64,000 nt of DNA from Neptunicella plasticusilytica (GTDB lineage: Bacteria; Pseudomonadota; Gammaproteobacteria; Enterobacterales; Alteromonadaceae): NCBI RefSeq assembly GCF_047922965.1, contig NZ_CP150481.1, positions 2,790,001-2,854,000 of the forward strand, written 5' to 3'. Below, one piece after another: positions 54,539 through 63,054 of this stretch (position 1 is the first letter of the stretch; every line of letters starts with the position of its first letter). The position numbers and the translations under genes were made by a program. The notes beneath the pieces are model-generated. The model saw only the letters and a program-made list of their open reading frames with translations. It did no database searches and had not been told where the DNA came from.

Positions 54539-54577
54539 CAACATAACTATTTTCAGATGGTGGGCTTTTATTGCAAT

Positions 54578-57500
54578 TTAACCAACAAATACCCGGGCAT
54601 TGCGGAACATTCTCACCCACGGACTATCTTCCTGCCATTCATCCGGGTGCCAGGAGTTAGACACGGCACGGAAGACTCGCTCGGGATGCGGCATCATAAT
54701 AGTGGCACGCCCATCCTTGCTGGTCAGGCCGGTAATACCTGCCACCGAACCATTGGGGTTCGCCGGATATTGCTCTGTCGGTTGGCCATAATTATCCACA
54801 AAACGCAGCGCTACTGCCTGTTGTTGCATAGCTGTTTGTACTGCTCCGGCAGAACTGAACTCGGCATGCCCCTCCCCGTGTGATACCGCAATCGGCATTC
54901 TGGAACCTTGCATACCGCTAAACAACACCGAGTTACTTTGCTGCACTTCGACCATTGAAAATCGCGCTTCGAAACGGGCAGACTGGTTAGCCACAAAGTG
55001 CGGCCACAAATCGGCTCCCGGGATCAATGACTTCAGATTCGACATCATCTGACAACCGTTACACACTCCCAACGAGAACGTATTGTCGCGATTAAAGAAC
55101 GCGGCAAACTGATCACTGGCCAAATTATTAAACAAGATAGACTTGGCCCAACCTTCACCGGCACCTAACACATCGCCGTAAGAGAAGCCGCCACAGGCAA
55201 CCAGTCCCTGAAATTGCTCCAGGCTAATGCGACCAGACAAAATATCACTCATGTGCACATCGATAGCGCTGAAACCGGCACGGTCAAACACGGCCGCCAT
55301 TTCCACATGGGAGTTAACGCCCTGCTCACGCAAGATAGCGACTTTAGGCGAAATCCCCTTAACAATATAAGGTGCAGCCACATCTTCATTGATATCGAAG
55401 CTAAGTTTGGCACTCAGGCCGGGATCTTTATCGTCAAACTTGGCATCAAACTCCTGCTTGGCGCAATCCGGATTATCCCGTAATGCCTGCATCTGATAAG
55501 TGGTTTCGGCCCAAACGGTACGATAATAAGTACGGCTGTTGACCAGTACATCGCTACCATTGCGACTAAAACGTACCTGATCGGTATCATTTAACTGACC
55601 AATCACATGACTACAAGCTGCTAACCCCTGCTCAGCTAACACAGCTAGCACTTGTTGCTGCTGTGCTTGGCTGACCTGAATTACCGCACCTAATTCTTCA
55701 TTAAACAGAGCATCTATGTCATCGCCTAACTGATCGAGCTGTACATCCACGCCACAATGACCGGCAAAGGCCATTTCAGCAATAGTGGCAAACAAGCCAC
55801 CGTCGGAACGGTCGTGATAAGCCAACAGTTTTTGCTCGGCTACCAGTTGTTGGATTGCGTTAAAGAAATCATTTAATAATTCTGGTTTATCCAGATCCGG
55901 TGCCCTATCGCCAAGCTGTTTATAAACCTGAGCTAAACAGGAGGCCCCTAAACGGTTTTGCCCTTGACCCAAATCAATCAGGATCAGGCTGGTATCACCT
56001 TTATCGGTGCGCAATTGTGGCGTCACTGTTTTACGTACATCTTCCACTCGTCCAAAAGCGGTGATCACCAAAGATAAGGGTGCTGTCACAGCGGTGTTAT
56101 CCCATTGGGTTTTCATCGACATGGAATCTTTACCCACCGGAATAGTCAGTCCCAAAGCTGGACACAGCTCTTCACCCACGGCTTTAACCGCAGCATACAA
56201 ACCTGCGTCTTCACCGGGGTGCCCGGCCGCCGCCATCCAGTTAGCCGATAACTTAATGCGCTTTATATCGCCAATGTCGGCGGCGGCTATATTGGTAATG
56301 GATTCGGCCACCGCCATACGGGCAGAAGCCGCATAATCCAGTAATGCGATTGGGGTCCGCTCTCCCATCGCCATGGCTTCACCGTGATAAGTATCAAAAG
56401 CCGCAGCCGTCACCGCCACATCCGATACCGGCACCTGCCAGGGACCGACCATCTGATCACGAGTCACTAAACCGGTCACGGAACGATCACCAATGGTAAT
56501 CAAAAAGGTTTTTTCCGCCACAGTAGGTAAACGCAAGATGCGATCCGCCGCCTCTTGCAGGGTAATGTCAGAATAATCTAACGCCTGACCGCTAGCCTGC
56601 TGAGACTGCACATCACGATGCATTTTAGGCGGTTTGCCTAACAATACATCTAACGGTAAATCGATAGGTTTATTGTCAAAATGCTCATCGGTCAGGGTTA
56701 AATGCGGTTCAACTGTGGTTTCCCCCACAACAGCGTAAGGGGCACGCTCACGGGCACAAATTTGTTCAAACAACACCATGTTTTCTGGTGCAACAGACAG
56801 TACATAACGTTCCTGGGATTCATTACACCAGATTTCCAGTGGCGACATGCCCATTTCATCGTTATTGACCTTACGCAGTTCAAAGTTACCGCCACGGCCA
56901 CCGTCATTGACCAGTTCCGGGAACGCGTTGGATAATCCACCAGCGCCGACATCATGAATAAACTGGATCGGGTTGGCATCGCCCATTTGCCAGCATTTAT
57001 CGATCACTTCCTGACAACGACGTTCCATTTCCGGGTTATCGCGTTGTACCGAGGCAAAATCCAGATCTTCATTGGATTGACCCGATGCCATCGATGAGGC
57101 TGCACCGCCCCCAAGACCGATATTCATTGCCGGTCCACCCAATGCAATCAACTTGGCACCAGGGGTGATTTCGCCTTTTTGCGTATGGGATTTACGAATA
57201 TTCCCCAAGCCACCGGCCAACATAATAGGTTTATGGTAACCGCGAATTTCTTCACCGTTGTGGCTTACTACTTGTTCTTCATAGGTACGGAAATAACCCA
57301 AAATAGCTGGACGACCAAATTCGTTATTAAATGCTGCGCCGCCTAAAGGGCCGTCAATCATAATATCGAAAGCCGATACGATACGCGCAGGCTTGCCGAA
57401 GTCGGTTTCCCACGGCTGTTCATAACCGGGAATACGCAAATTCGACACTGAAAACCCCACCAGACCGGCTTTAGGTTTAGAGCCACGACCAGTCGCCCCT

Positions 57501-58456
57501 TCATCACGAATTTCACCACCAGAACCGGTCGCTGCACCGGCAAAAGGCGCAATCGCAGTCGGGTGGTTATGAGTTTCCACCTTCATCAAAATATCAATAT
57601 CTTCATGATGATAGCTGTATTCACCAGTTTGATAATCAGGGAAGAAACGCCCGGCAAAAGAGCCTTCCATTACTGCGGCGTTATCGGAGTAGGCCGAATG
57701 CACAAATTCAGGATGCAACTCAAAGGTATTTTTAATCATTTTAAACAGCGATTTAGGCTGTTTTTGACCATCAATAGTCCAGTCGGCATTAAATATTTTA
57801 TGACGACAATGCTCCGAGTTGGCCTGGGCAAACATATACAATTCGATATCATGCGGATTACGTTTGAGTTTGATGAAGCTGTCGTACAAATAATCAATTT
57901 CATCGTCAGCTAAGGCTAACCCCAGTTTAATATTGGCATCGGTTAAGGCTTGCTTCCCCTGCCCTAACACGTCTACTTCAGTTAACGCTGCTGGCTGATC
58001 ATGCCGAAACAGCGATTCAGCCTGCTGAAAATCATTCAGCACGGTTTCGGTCATACGATCATGCAATAGCGCAGCAACCTGTTTAAGTTGTGCATCGCTT
58101 AACCTGCTTTCGCCCGTCACATAATAGGCACTGCCCCGCTCCATACGTAAAATCTGCGTCAGACCGCAGTTATGCGCAATATCTGTAGCCTTTGATGACC
58201 AGGGAGAGATGGTGCCCAGACGGGGAGTAACCAATAATAATTGGCCTTCCGGCTGATGTGCGGCAACCGACGGGCCATAAGTCAGCAACTTATTCACCAC
58301 ATCCAGATCGGAATCGGTCAATGCGCCATCCAGATCGATAAAATGACTGTATTCAGCATAAATATCCGTAACAGGCAAACCATGCTCTGCAAATTGTTTA
58401 AGTAGTTTTTTAACACGAAAATCTGACAGCGCTGGCGCACCACGGAGAGTCAACAT
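54578..58456 (-). CDS. purL: Phosphoribosylformylglycinamidine synthase
   Basis: 1292 residues, the large single-chain form of gammaproteobacteria. N-terminal domain starts MLTLRGAPALSDFRVKKLL as in E. coli; the synthetase domains show GAATGSGGEIRDEGATGRG, GGLGNIRKSH, HDVGAGGLSNAFPELV and HDRSDGGLFATIAEMAFAG; the C-terminal glutaminase has catalytic Cys in LGVCNGCQMM and His/Glu in HPERVFR. It makes formylglycinamidine ribonucleotide in purine synthesis. Start set at ATG 58456 by family length; an ORF start at 58510 adds 18 residues. No strong ribosome site is seen. Divergent from mltF. Confidence 0.97.
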   Translation of the reverse strand: MLTLRGAPALSDFRVKKLLKQFAEHGLPVTDIYAEYSHFIDLDGALTDSDLDVVNKLLTYGPSVAAHQPEGQLLLVTPRLGTISPWSSKATDIAHNCGLTQILRMERGSAYYVTGESRLSDAQLKQVAALLHDRMTETVLNDFQQAESLFRHDQPAALTEVDVLGQGKQALTDANIKLGLALADDEIDYLYDSFIKLKRNPHDIELYMFAQANSEHCRHKIFNADWTIDGQKQPKSLFKMIKNTFELHPEFVHSAYSDNAAVMEGSFAGRFFPDYQTGEYSYHHEDIDILMKVETHNHPTAIAPFAGAATGSGGEIRDEGATGRGSKPKAGLVGFSVSNLRIPGYEQPWETDFGKPARIVSAFDIMIDGPLGGAAFNNEFGRPAILGYFRTYEEQVVSHNGEEIRGYHKPIMLAGGLGNIRKSHTQKGEITPGAKLIALGGPAMNIGLGGGAASSMASGQSNEDLDFASVQRDNPEMERRCQEVIDKCWQMGDANPIQFIHDVGAGGLSNAFPELVNDGGRGGNFELRKVNNDEMGMSPLEIWCNESQERYVLSVAPENMVLFEQICARERAPYAVVGETTVEPHLTLTDEHFDNKPIDLPLDVLLGKPPKMHRDVQSQQASGQALDYSDITLQEAADRILRLPTVAEKTFLITIGDRSVTGLVTRDQMVGPWQVPVSDVAVTAAAFDTYHGEAMAMGERTPIALLDYAASARMAVAESITNIAAADIGDIKRIKLSANWMAAAGHPGEDAGLYAAVKAVGEELCPALGLTIPVGKDSMSMKTQWDNTAVTAPLSLVITAFGRVEDVRKTVTPQLRTDKGDTSLILIDLGQGQNRLGASCLAQVYKQLGDRAPDLDKPELLNDFFNAIQQLVAEQKLLAYHDRSDGGLFATIAEMAFAGHCGVDVQLDQLGDDIDALFNEELGAVIQVSQAQQQQVLAVLAEQGLAACSHVIGQLNDTDQVRFSRNGSDVLVNSRTYYRTVWAETTYQMQALRDNPDCAKQEFDAKFDDKDPGLSAKLSFDINEDVAAPYIVKGISPKVAILREQGVNSHVEMAAVFDRAGFSAIDVHMSDILSGRISLEQFQGLVACGGFSYGDVLGAGEGWAKSILFNNLASDQFAAFFNRDNTFSLGVCNGCQMMSNLKSLIPGADLWPHFVANQSARFEARFSMVEVQQSNSVLFSGMQGSRMPIAVSHGEGHAEFSSAGAVQTAMQQQAVALRFVDNYGQPTEQYPANPNGSVAGITGLTSKDGRATIMMPHPERVFRAVSNSWHPDEWQEDSPWVRMFRNARVFVG

Positions 58457-58659
58457 AAGGAAATTACCAAAAGTTAGATATCGGGAATAAATTTGCGCCG
58501 AATTATACACTTAAAGCAGGCCGAAGTGCCAGCTAAGGAGCACGCCAGATAGCTTAAACAAGCATTACCTGAATTAAACTTTATCCATAATAAATAGGCT
58601 GGAAGTTATTGGCTATTCACGTCACAATGGCGACCAATAAAAGCTGTAAAAGAGTAGTA

Positions 58660-60138
58660 ATGGCAATAATAAAATACATCCCCTTGCAAGGATTGATTAG
58701 CAAAGCCCTGTTTATCTGCGCTTTGCCGTTGCTATTTTCCTGTCAGCCCAAAACCGAACCCAATGCCGTGCAAAAAATTCTGCAGCAAGGCGTGTTAAAA
58801 GTTGGCACCCGCTATGGTCAAACCACTTACTATCATGGCGCCGAAGGTCCACAAGGCTTCGAGTATGAACTGGTAGCAGGTTTTGCCGATTATCTGGGTG
58901 TGCAGTTAGAAATTTTTCCCTATTATAATCTGGATGAACTGTTCCCCAAGTTACAATCCCGCCACCTGGATTTGGTCGCGGCCAGTTTAGCCATCACGCC
59001 TAAGCGGGCTGAACATTTTCGCTTTGGTCCGGCTTACCAGCAAATCAGCCAGAAACTGGTGTTCAAGCAGGGTCAGCAATGGCCGAAAACAATTGATGAA
59101 CTGGACGGCTCACTCAGTGTTGTGGCCAGTAGCAGTCATGCAGAAATATTGCAGCAACAACAGACTGAACACCCTGATTTACACTGGCAGGAGACCAACG
59201 AGAGCGACGAGGCTGAATTGTTGGAACAGGTGCTGGATGGGGAGCTGGATTACACCGTGGCGGACTCCAATATCCTGTCTGTTATCCGTCGACGTCATCC
59301 TGAACTCAGTATTGCTTTTACCCTGGGTGAAGAACAGCAAATTGCCTGGTTATTAAGCCAGAACATTGACGACTCGCTAATTGCCGCGATGATCGACTAT
59401 TTTGGCCAAATCCAGTCGGATGGACGGCTAACCGCGCTGGAAGATAAATACTACGGCCACGTTCAGCAATTTAACTACGTGGATACCCGCATGTTTATCA
59501 GCGCCGTAGAGAAAACCCTGCCGCAGTACCGTGACTGGTTCGAACAATATTCAGGTAATTTGGACTGGCGTCTGTTAGCGGCGATGAGCTATCAGGAATC
59601 GCACTGGAATAAAAGAGCACGCTCCGCCACCGGCGTGCGAGGTCTGATGATGTTAACCTTAGCCACGGCTCAGGATCTGGGAATTAAATCCCGGCTCGAT
59701 CCCAAACAGAGCATTCAAGGTGGCGCCAAATATGTGCAACACCTGATTGATCGTATTCCGCAACGTATCCAGGAACCTGATCGCACCTGGTTTGCTCTGG
59801 CGGCCTACAACGTGGGTTGGGGACATGTTGAAGACGCCCGGATCCTGACCGAAAAACAGGGCGGCAACCAGGATCTATGGGTCGACGTTAAACAACGGCT
59901 CCCCTTACTACGCCAGAAAAAATACTATAAGACCACTAAATACGGCTATGCACGTGGTAATGAAGCTACTGATTATGTCGCCAATATCCGTCGTTACTAT
60001 GATACGCTAATGTGGCTGGAAGAGCAGCGTATGGCGGAACTGGAAGCCGAGAAAGAGCTGCAGCAAAGGCAAAATCTGGAACAAAAACAACTGCAGGATA
60101 CGCAATCTGCTGACTTACAAGAAGCGACTGCTGATTAA
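58660..60138 (+). CDS. mltF: Membrane-bound lytic murein transglycosylase F
   Basis: 492 residues. Lipoprotein signal with lipobox LFSC (Cys28), a SBP_bac_3-like solute-binding domain (about 45-275; LKVGTRYGQTTYY, LDLVAASLAITPKR), and a C-terminal SLT lysozyme-like domain with catalytic Glu313 in SYQESHWN and the GVRGLMMLTLATA, AAYNVGWGH motifs. MltF cleaves peptidoglycan at the outer membrane. Start set at ATG 58660 with AAGAG upstream; earlier in-frame starts (58609, 58627) lengthen the signal peptide. The tail is Gln/Glu-rich. Confidence 0.92.
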   Translation: MAIIKYIPLQGLISKALFICALPLLFSCQPKTEPNAVQKILQQGVLKVGTRYGQTTYYHGAEGPQGFEYELVAGFADYLGVQLEIFPYYNLDELFPKLQSRHLDLVAASLAITPKRAEHFRFGPAYQQISQKLVFKQGQQWPKTIDELDGSLSVVASSSHAEILQQQQTEHPDLHWQETNESDEAELLEQVLDGELDYTVADSNILSVIRRRHPELSIAFTLGEEQQIAWLLSQNIDDSLIAAMIDYFGQIQSDGRLTALEDKYYGHVQQFNYVDTRMFISAVEKTLPQYRDWFEQYSGNLDWRLLAAMSYQESHWNKRARSATGVRGLMMLTLATAQDLGIKSRLDPKQSIQGGAKYVQHLIDRIPQRIQEPDRTWFALAAYNVGWGHVEDARILTEKQGGNQDLWVDVKQRLPLLRQKKYYKTTKYGYARGNEATDYVANIRRYYDTLMWLEEQRMAELEAEKELQQRQNLEQKQLQDTQSADLQEATAD

Positions 60139-60164
60139 TTTATTTGACCGGAGATTTAGGTATT

Positions 60165-60332
60165 ATGCTACGACGATTCAAATCAAATAATCATCGCCGA
60201 CTGGCGTTAAAACGGGCGCATAAAAAAATCAATCTACGCCGTCAGTTTTTTCATAATCGTGAATTTTTTAGCCAATCTGAATCTTGCGACGCGCCGTCGC
60301 TATCGGCTCCTGACAAACCCTCTGATGATTGA
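60165..60332 (+). CDS. Small basic protein overlapping tadA on the other strand, doubtful
   Basis: 55 residues, Arg/Lys-rich at the start (MLRRFKSNNHRRLALKRAHK) and polar at the end. ATG at 60165, with GGAG 11 nt upstream, 26 bp after mltF. The last 82 bp are antisense to the variable C-terminal tail of tadA. No family recognised. It may be real and co-transcribed with mltF, or a chance frame. Confidence 0.35.
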   Translation: MLRRFKSNNHRRLALKRAHKKINLRRQFFHNREFFSQSESCDAPSLSAPDKPSDD

Positions 60333-60823
60333 GCCTGTTTAGCGGCTTTTTTCTCCGCCCGCCGCTGACGAAAAAAGGCAGATAATATTTCTCCACATTC
60401 TGCAGCCATTACGCCTCCGGTTACCTCCACCTGATGATTCAACTTGTCGTGTTGCAGTAAATTCATAATACTGCCTGCACTTCCGGTTTTAGGATCCTCG
60501 GCACCAAACACTAACCGCGAAATCCGGCTATGTACCAATAAGCCGGCGCACATAGAACAAGGCTCTAGCGTCACATAGAGCGTAGCATCCGGCATACGAT
60601 AATTTTTCAATCTGTCACCGCCCTGGCGTATCGCCAGCATTTCCGCGTGCGCCGAAGGATCATGCTGCCCAATGGGTTGATTCCAGCCTTCACCGACAAT
60701 CTGCCCATCTTTGATCAATACCGCCCCAACCGGGATCTCCCCTTGTTCAGCCGCTTTTCTGGCCAACTCAAGGGCATATTCCATCCAATGGCAGTCACTT
60801 GCAGCCTGTGCCGAGTCAGTCAT
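60251..60823 (-). CDS. tadA: tRNA-specific adenosine(34) deaminase
   Basis: 190 residues. Zinc cytidine-deaminase-like fold with His59 and catalytic Glu61 (HAE) and Cys89/Cys92 (PCSMC); GEIPVGAVLI and GAEDPKTGSAGS are also typical. It converts A34 to inosine in tRNA-Arg(ACG). The last 40 residues are a polar tail longer than in E. coli. ATG at 60823 with TTGGA upstream. Confidence 0.95.
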   Translation of the reverse strand: MTDSAQAASDCHWMEYALELARKAAEQGEIPVGAVLIKDGQIVGEGWNQPIGQHDPSAHAEMLAIRQGGDRLKNYRMPDATLYVTLEPCSMCAGLLVHSRISRLVFGAEDPKTGSAGSIMNLLQHDKLNHQVEVTGGVMAAECGEILSAFFRQRRAEKKAAKQAQSSEGLSGADSDGASQDSDWLKNSRL

Positions 60824-61019
60824 ATTTTTCCAACCTGGAATGATTAGTGTTGATTTATTGGTGAATTACACAAAATATTGGTAAAAATAACTACCTGACA
60901 ATTTAACATTAACCGCACAGATATTGTATCTTATTGTTTTATAAAAACATTTAATATTGGTCGATAAATTGCTTATGTTGATTGCATAACTGAATTACGA
61001 TTTTTAAAAAGGACATAAA

Positions 61020-61235
61020 ATGAATTTAACTGCTATTGCCATCGTTGCCATTGTGTTTTTTGGTTTCGCCGAGATTATCAAACAATTTAAGAAGAAAAGC
61101 CCGCCAAGCAGCCAACCAAACGAGGGGCTTGAAAAGGAAATTAACGCCTTAAAAGAACGAATCGAAACATTGGAAAAAATCGTTACTGATGAAAACTATG
61201 ATTTAAAAAAGCAGTTTGATTCACTTAAAGACTAA
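61020..61235 (+). CDS. Small membrane protein with coiled coil
   Basis: 71 residues: one N-terminal transmembrane helix (about 3-20), a short Lys/Pro/Ser linker, then a heptad-patterned coiled coil (EKEINALKERIETLEKIV). Layout resembles PspB-like or envelope stress proteins, but there are no psp genes nearby and the similarity is only structural. AAGGA precedes the ATG; own terminator at 61256-61277. Confidence 0.7.
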   Translation: MNLTAIAIVAIVFFGFAEIIKQFKKKSPPSSQPNEGLEKEINALKERIETLEKIVTDENYDLKKQFDSLKD

Positions 61236-61255
61236 CAATGTCCACTGTAAATAAC

Positions 61256-61277
61256 TAAGGCGCTAGTAAGCGCCTTA
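61256..61277 (+). terminator. Terminator-like perfect hairpin after the small membrane gene
   Basis: TAAGGCGCT and AAGCGCCTTA around a short loop form a stem of about nine pairs. No long T-run, only AACTTAT follows, so termination may be weak. Confidence 0.55.
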
Positions 61278-61535
61278 ACTTATCCTGCGGAGATGTTTTA
61301 TCGCTTCCAATAGTTAACAAGACAGCAAGCACAAAGTTTATTTTGCGCACAGCGTACTATATAAAAATAATCCAACCATGATTTCAGCGTGCCGTCTACC
61401 TTGGCATTCCGGTCAATAAGCCAATCAACGGCGGAGCAGAATCACCATCGAACTCATACAGCATTTATAATTTACTTTCTTTACCACCGTCGTTACTCTT
61501 TAGTTTTCAGATCAGGCTTGCTAAGGAGAGGGATC
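61278..61535. other. Gene-free leader of the secreted-protein gene
   Basis: About 260 bp before the GTG at 61536. An open frame from 61389 reads through in phase but has no signal-like start or ribosome site, so I take it as untranslated. An AT-rich stretch near 61360-61375 could hold a promoter. Nothing else recognised. Confidence 0.4.
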
Positions 61536-62900
61536 GTGAAAAAAAATATCGGGATAAAGCCAACTATCGTTTTGATGGCATTTATCACCACACTGGCAAA
61601 TGCACAGAACTGGTCACCCAGTCCTTACCCGCCCTATTGTCACGCAGACGCCAAAGAATATGGCAATCTTCCTTCAATCAGTATTGATCCGAACTACGAT
61701 TCCCCGAACGAAGTCATCGTTAATTATCGCGCGTTAACCGATGAAGACGGGGAACAGCGTCAGGATTTGGGTCAGGCTGTCAATGCGCTGGGCAGTATGG
61801 TCAGCTACGCCAAGCAGTTAGAAATGGCGTATAACAAAGCGGCCTCGAACTATTGGGACCACTTTGATCATACCGGTCAATCCGATCCGGCGCTGGAACA
61901 AGAATACGGTTACTGGATCTGGCGACGTGGCCGATTTTCCGGTGAAGTTGCCGCAATAAAGGGTGTGGGTTATCAAACTGGGGCGGGCGCAGCCACTTTT
62001 ATCGCCAATATATTGGGCGGAACCTTCGGCACACCATTTCAGGTTCACAGCCTTCAAGACGCGGTGAGGTATGACTATATCAAGTTTAGCCAGTGCACGC
62101 TAAAGCATGCACAAACTTTAGACGATGCCCTTAAATACGAAACTATTCTCGATGCCTATCCATACGAAGCGGAATATATTTATCATCACTTCGAGCGGAT
62201 GGGAATTCGCGAACTCAAACCTGATGAAAAGCAAACACTGTTGTTCGCCATGCGCGAACGGCGTAAAACCAATATCGACGGGAATGGCCGACCCACTACG
62301 GGCCTATTTGCTGACAAGGAAGCTGTCCGCAAAGCGATTGCCAGCGCAGGCTCAGGTCGCACTCCGGGACATATTGCCTTTATCGAATTCCTCGAATTCG
62401 GCGTCAGTATGCTCAATAGTCGCCACCAGTCTACCGAACTTGGCGCACCAAAAAATGTTGACGGCAAACCAGGCGCCTGGGGCATGTCAGATGACAAATA
62501 CAATCAGTTGTCGCGCGGCATGCTCTTCATCTATTTCCGCCATCCATCCAAAGCCTGGAATCAGGTTGAAAAAGAAATCTTTCCGAATGGGTATGTACAA
62601 GCCGCGACTTGCGCACCGTCCAGACTGACCGAAGCTGCCGACTTCCTGTACCAGAAAATCGGTTCGCTGATAGATGAAGCGGCAAAAGAGCAAACTCTGG
62701 ATACCGCATTTTGTATTGAGCCACGCTCCCGTTTGCGAGGCCGTCGCCCACCTATGATGACATGGCAACAGGAAGCAAAAGCCTGCATGGGCCATGACGC
62801 CTGGCGACTGGCGATGATTGCTTGTGCAACGGGTCAACAGGTTGGAGCGGATCCCGATATCAACCAGGCACTACTTTACAAATATCCGGTTCGTCGTTAG
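61536..62900 (+). CDS. Secreted protein of unknown function
   Basis: 454 residues from GTG 61536, preceded by AAGGAG; this start gives a good signal peptide (KKNIGIKPTIVLMAFITTLA, cleavage near NAQNW). The longer frame from 61389 would bury it. The mature protein is mostly helical and polar, with six or more Cys spread along it (YCHAD, SQCTL, TCAPS, FCIEP, KACMG, IACAT), fit for disulfides in the periplasm. I recognise no catalytic motif or family. It stands alone between tadA/small membrane gene and guaA. Confidence 0.65.
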   Translation: MKKNIGIKPTIVLMAFITTLANAQNWSPSPYPPYCHADAKEYGNLPSISIDPNYDSPNEVIVNYRALTDEDGEQRQDLGQAVNALGSMVSYAKQLEMAYNKAASNYWDHFDHTGQSDPALEQEYGYWIWRRGRFSGEVAAIKGVGYQTGAGAATFIANILGGTFGTPFQVHSLQDAVRYDYIKFSQCTLKHAQTLDDALKYETILDAYPYEAEYIYHHFERMGIRELKPDEKQTLLFAMRERRKTNIDGNGRPTTGLFADKEAVRKAIASAGSGRTPGHIAFIEFLEFGVSMLNSRHQSTELGAPKNVDGKPGAWGMSDDKYNQLSRGMLFIYFRHPSKAWNQVEKEIFPNGYVQAATCAPSRLTEAADFLYQKIGSLIDEAAKEQTLDTAFCIEPRSRLRGRRPPMMTWQQEAKACMGHDAWRLAMIACATGQQVGADPDINQALLYKYPVRR

Positions 62901-62995
62901 CTATGGCATCACCTTTGTCGCCAAAATGAAAACTCTCTGCAGGCAAACAACGCTTTAACACTGACAGCAATGTCTGGAATAAAATCTATCGACAA

Positions 62996-63024
62996 GGTAG
63001 GTGATCATAGTCAGTTCACCTACC
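62996..63024 (-). terminator. Hairpin after guaA, possible terminator
   Basis: Perfect 9-bp stem GGTAGGTGA/TCACCTACC with an 11-nt loop, 31 bp beyond the guaA stop. Leftward only TTGTCG follows, so it lacks a proper T-run. Confidence 0.45.
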
Positions 63025-63054
63025 CCTTTGAAAATCAGTTCAACCTGATAAAAC

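Larger units (their letters stand above)
54032..54577. other. Gene-poor region before purL
   Basis: 546 bp. It holds an inverted repeat ATAACACTG (54052-54060) / CAGTGTTAT (54092-54100), a short leftward ORF at 54120-54263, an AT-rich stretch (54300-54480) without visible features, and the purL terminator at 54511-54538. Confidence 0.6.

Noticed and set aside
54521..54883. 120-codon rightward ORF at the end of purL
   Set aside because: Antisense to the conserved glutaminase domain of purL and overlaps its terminator.
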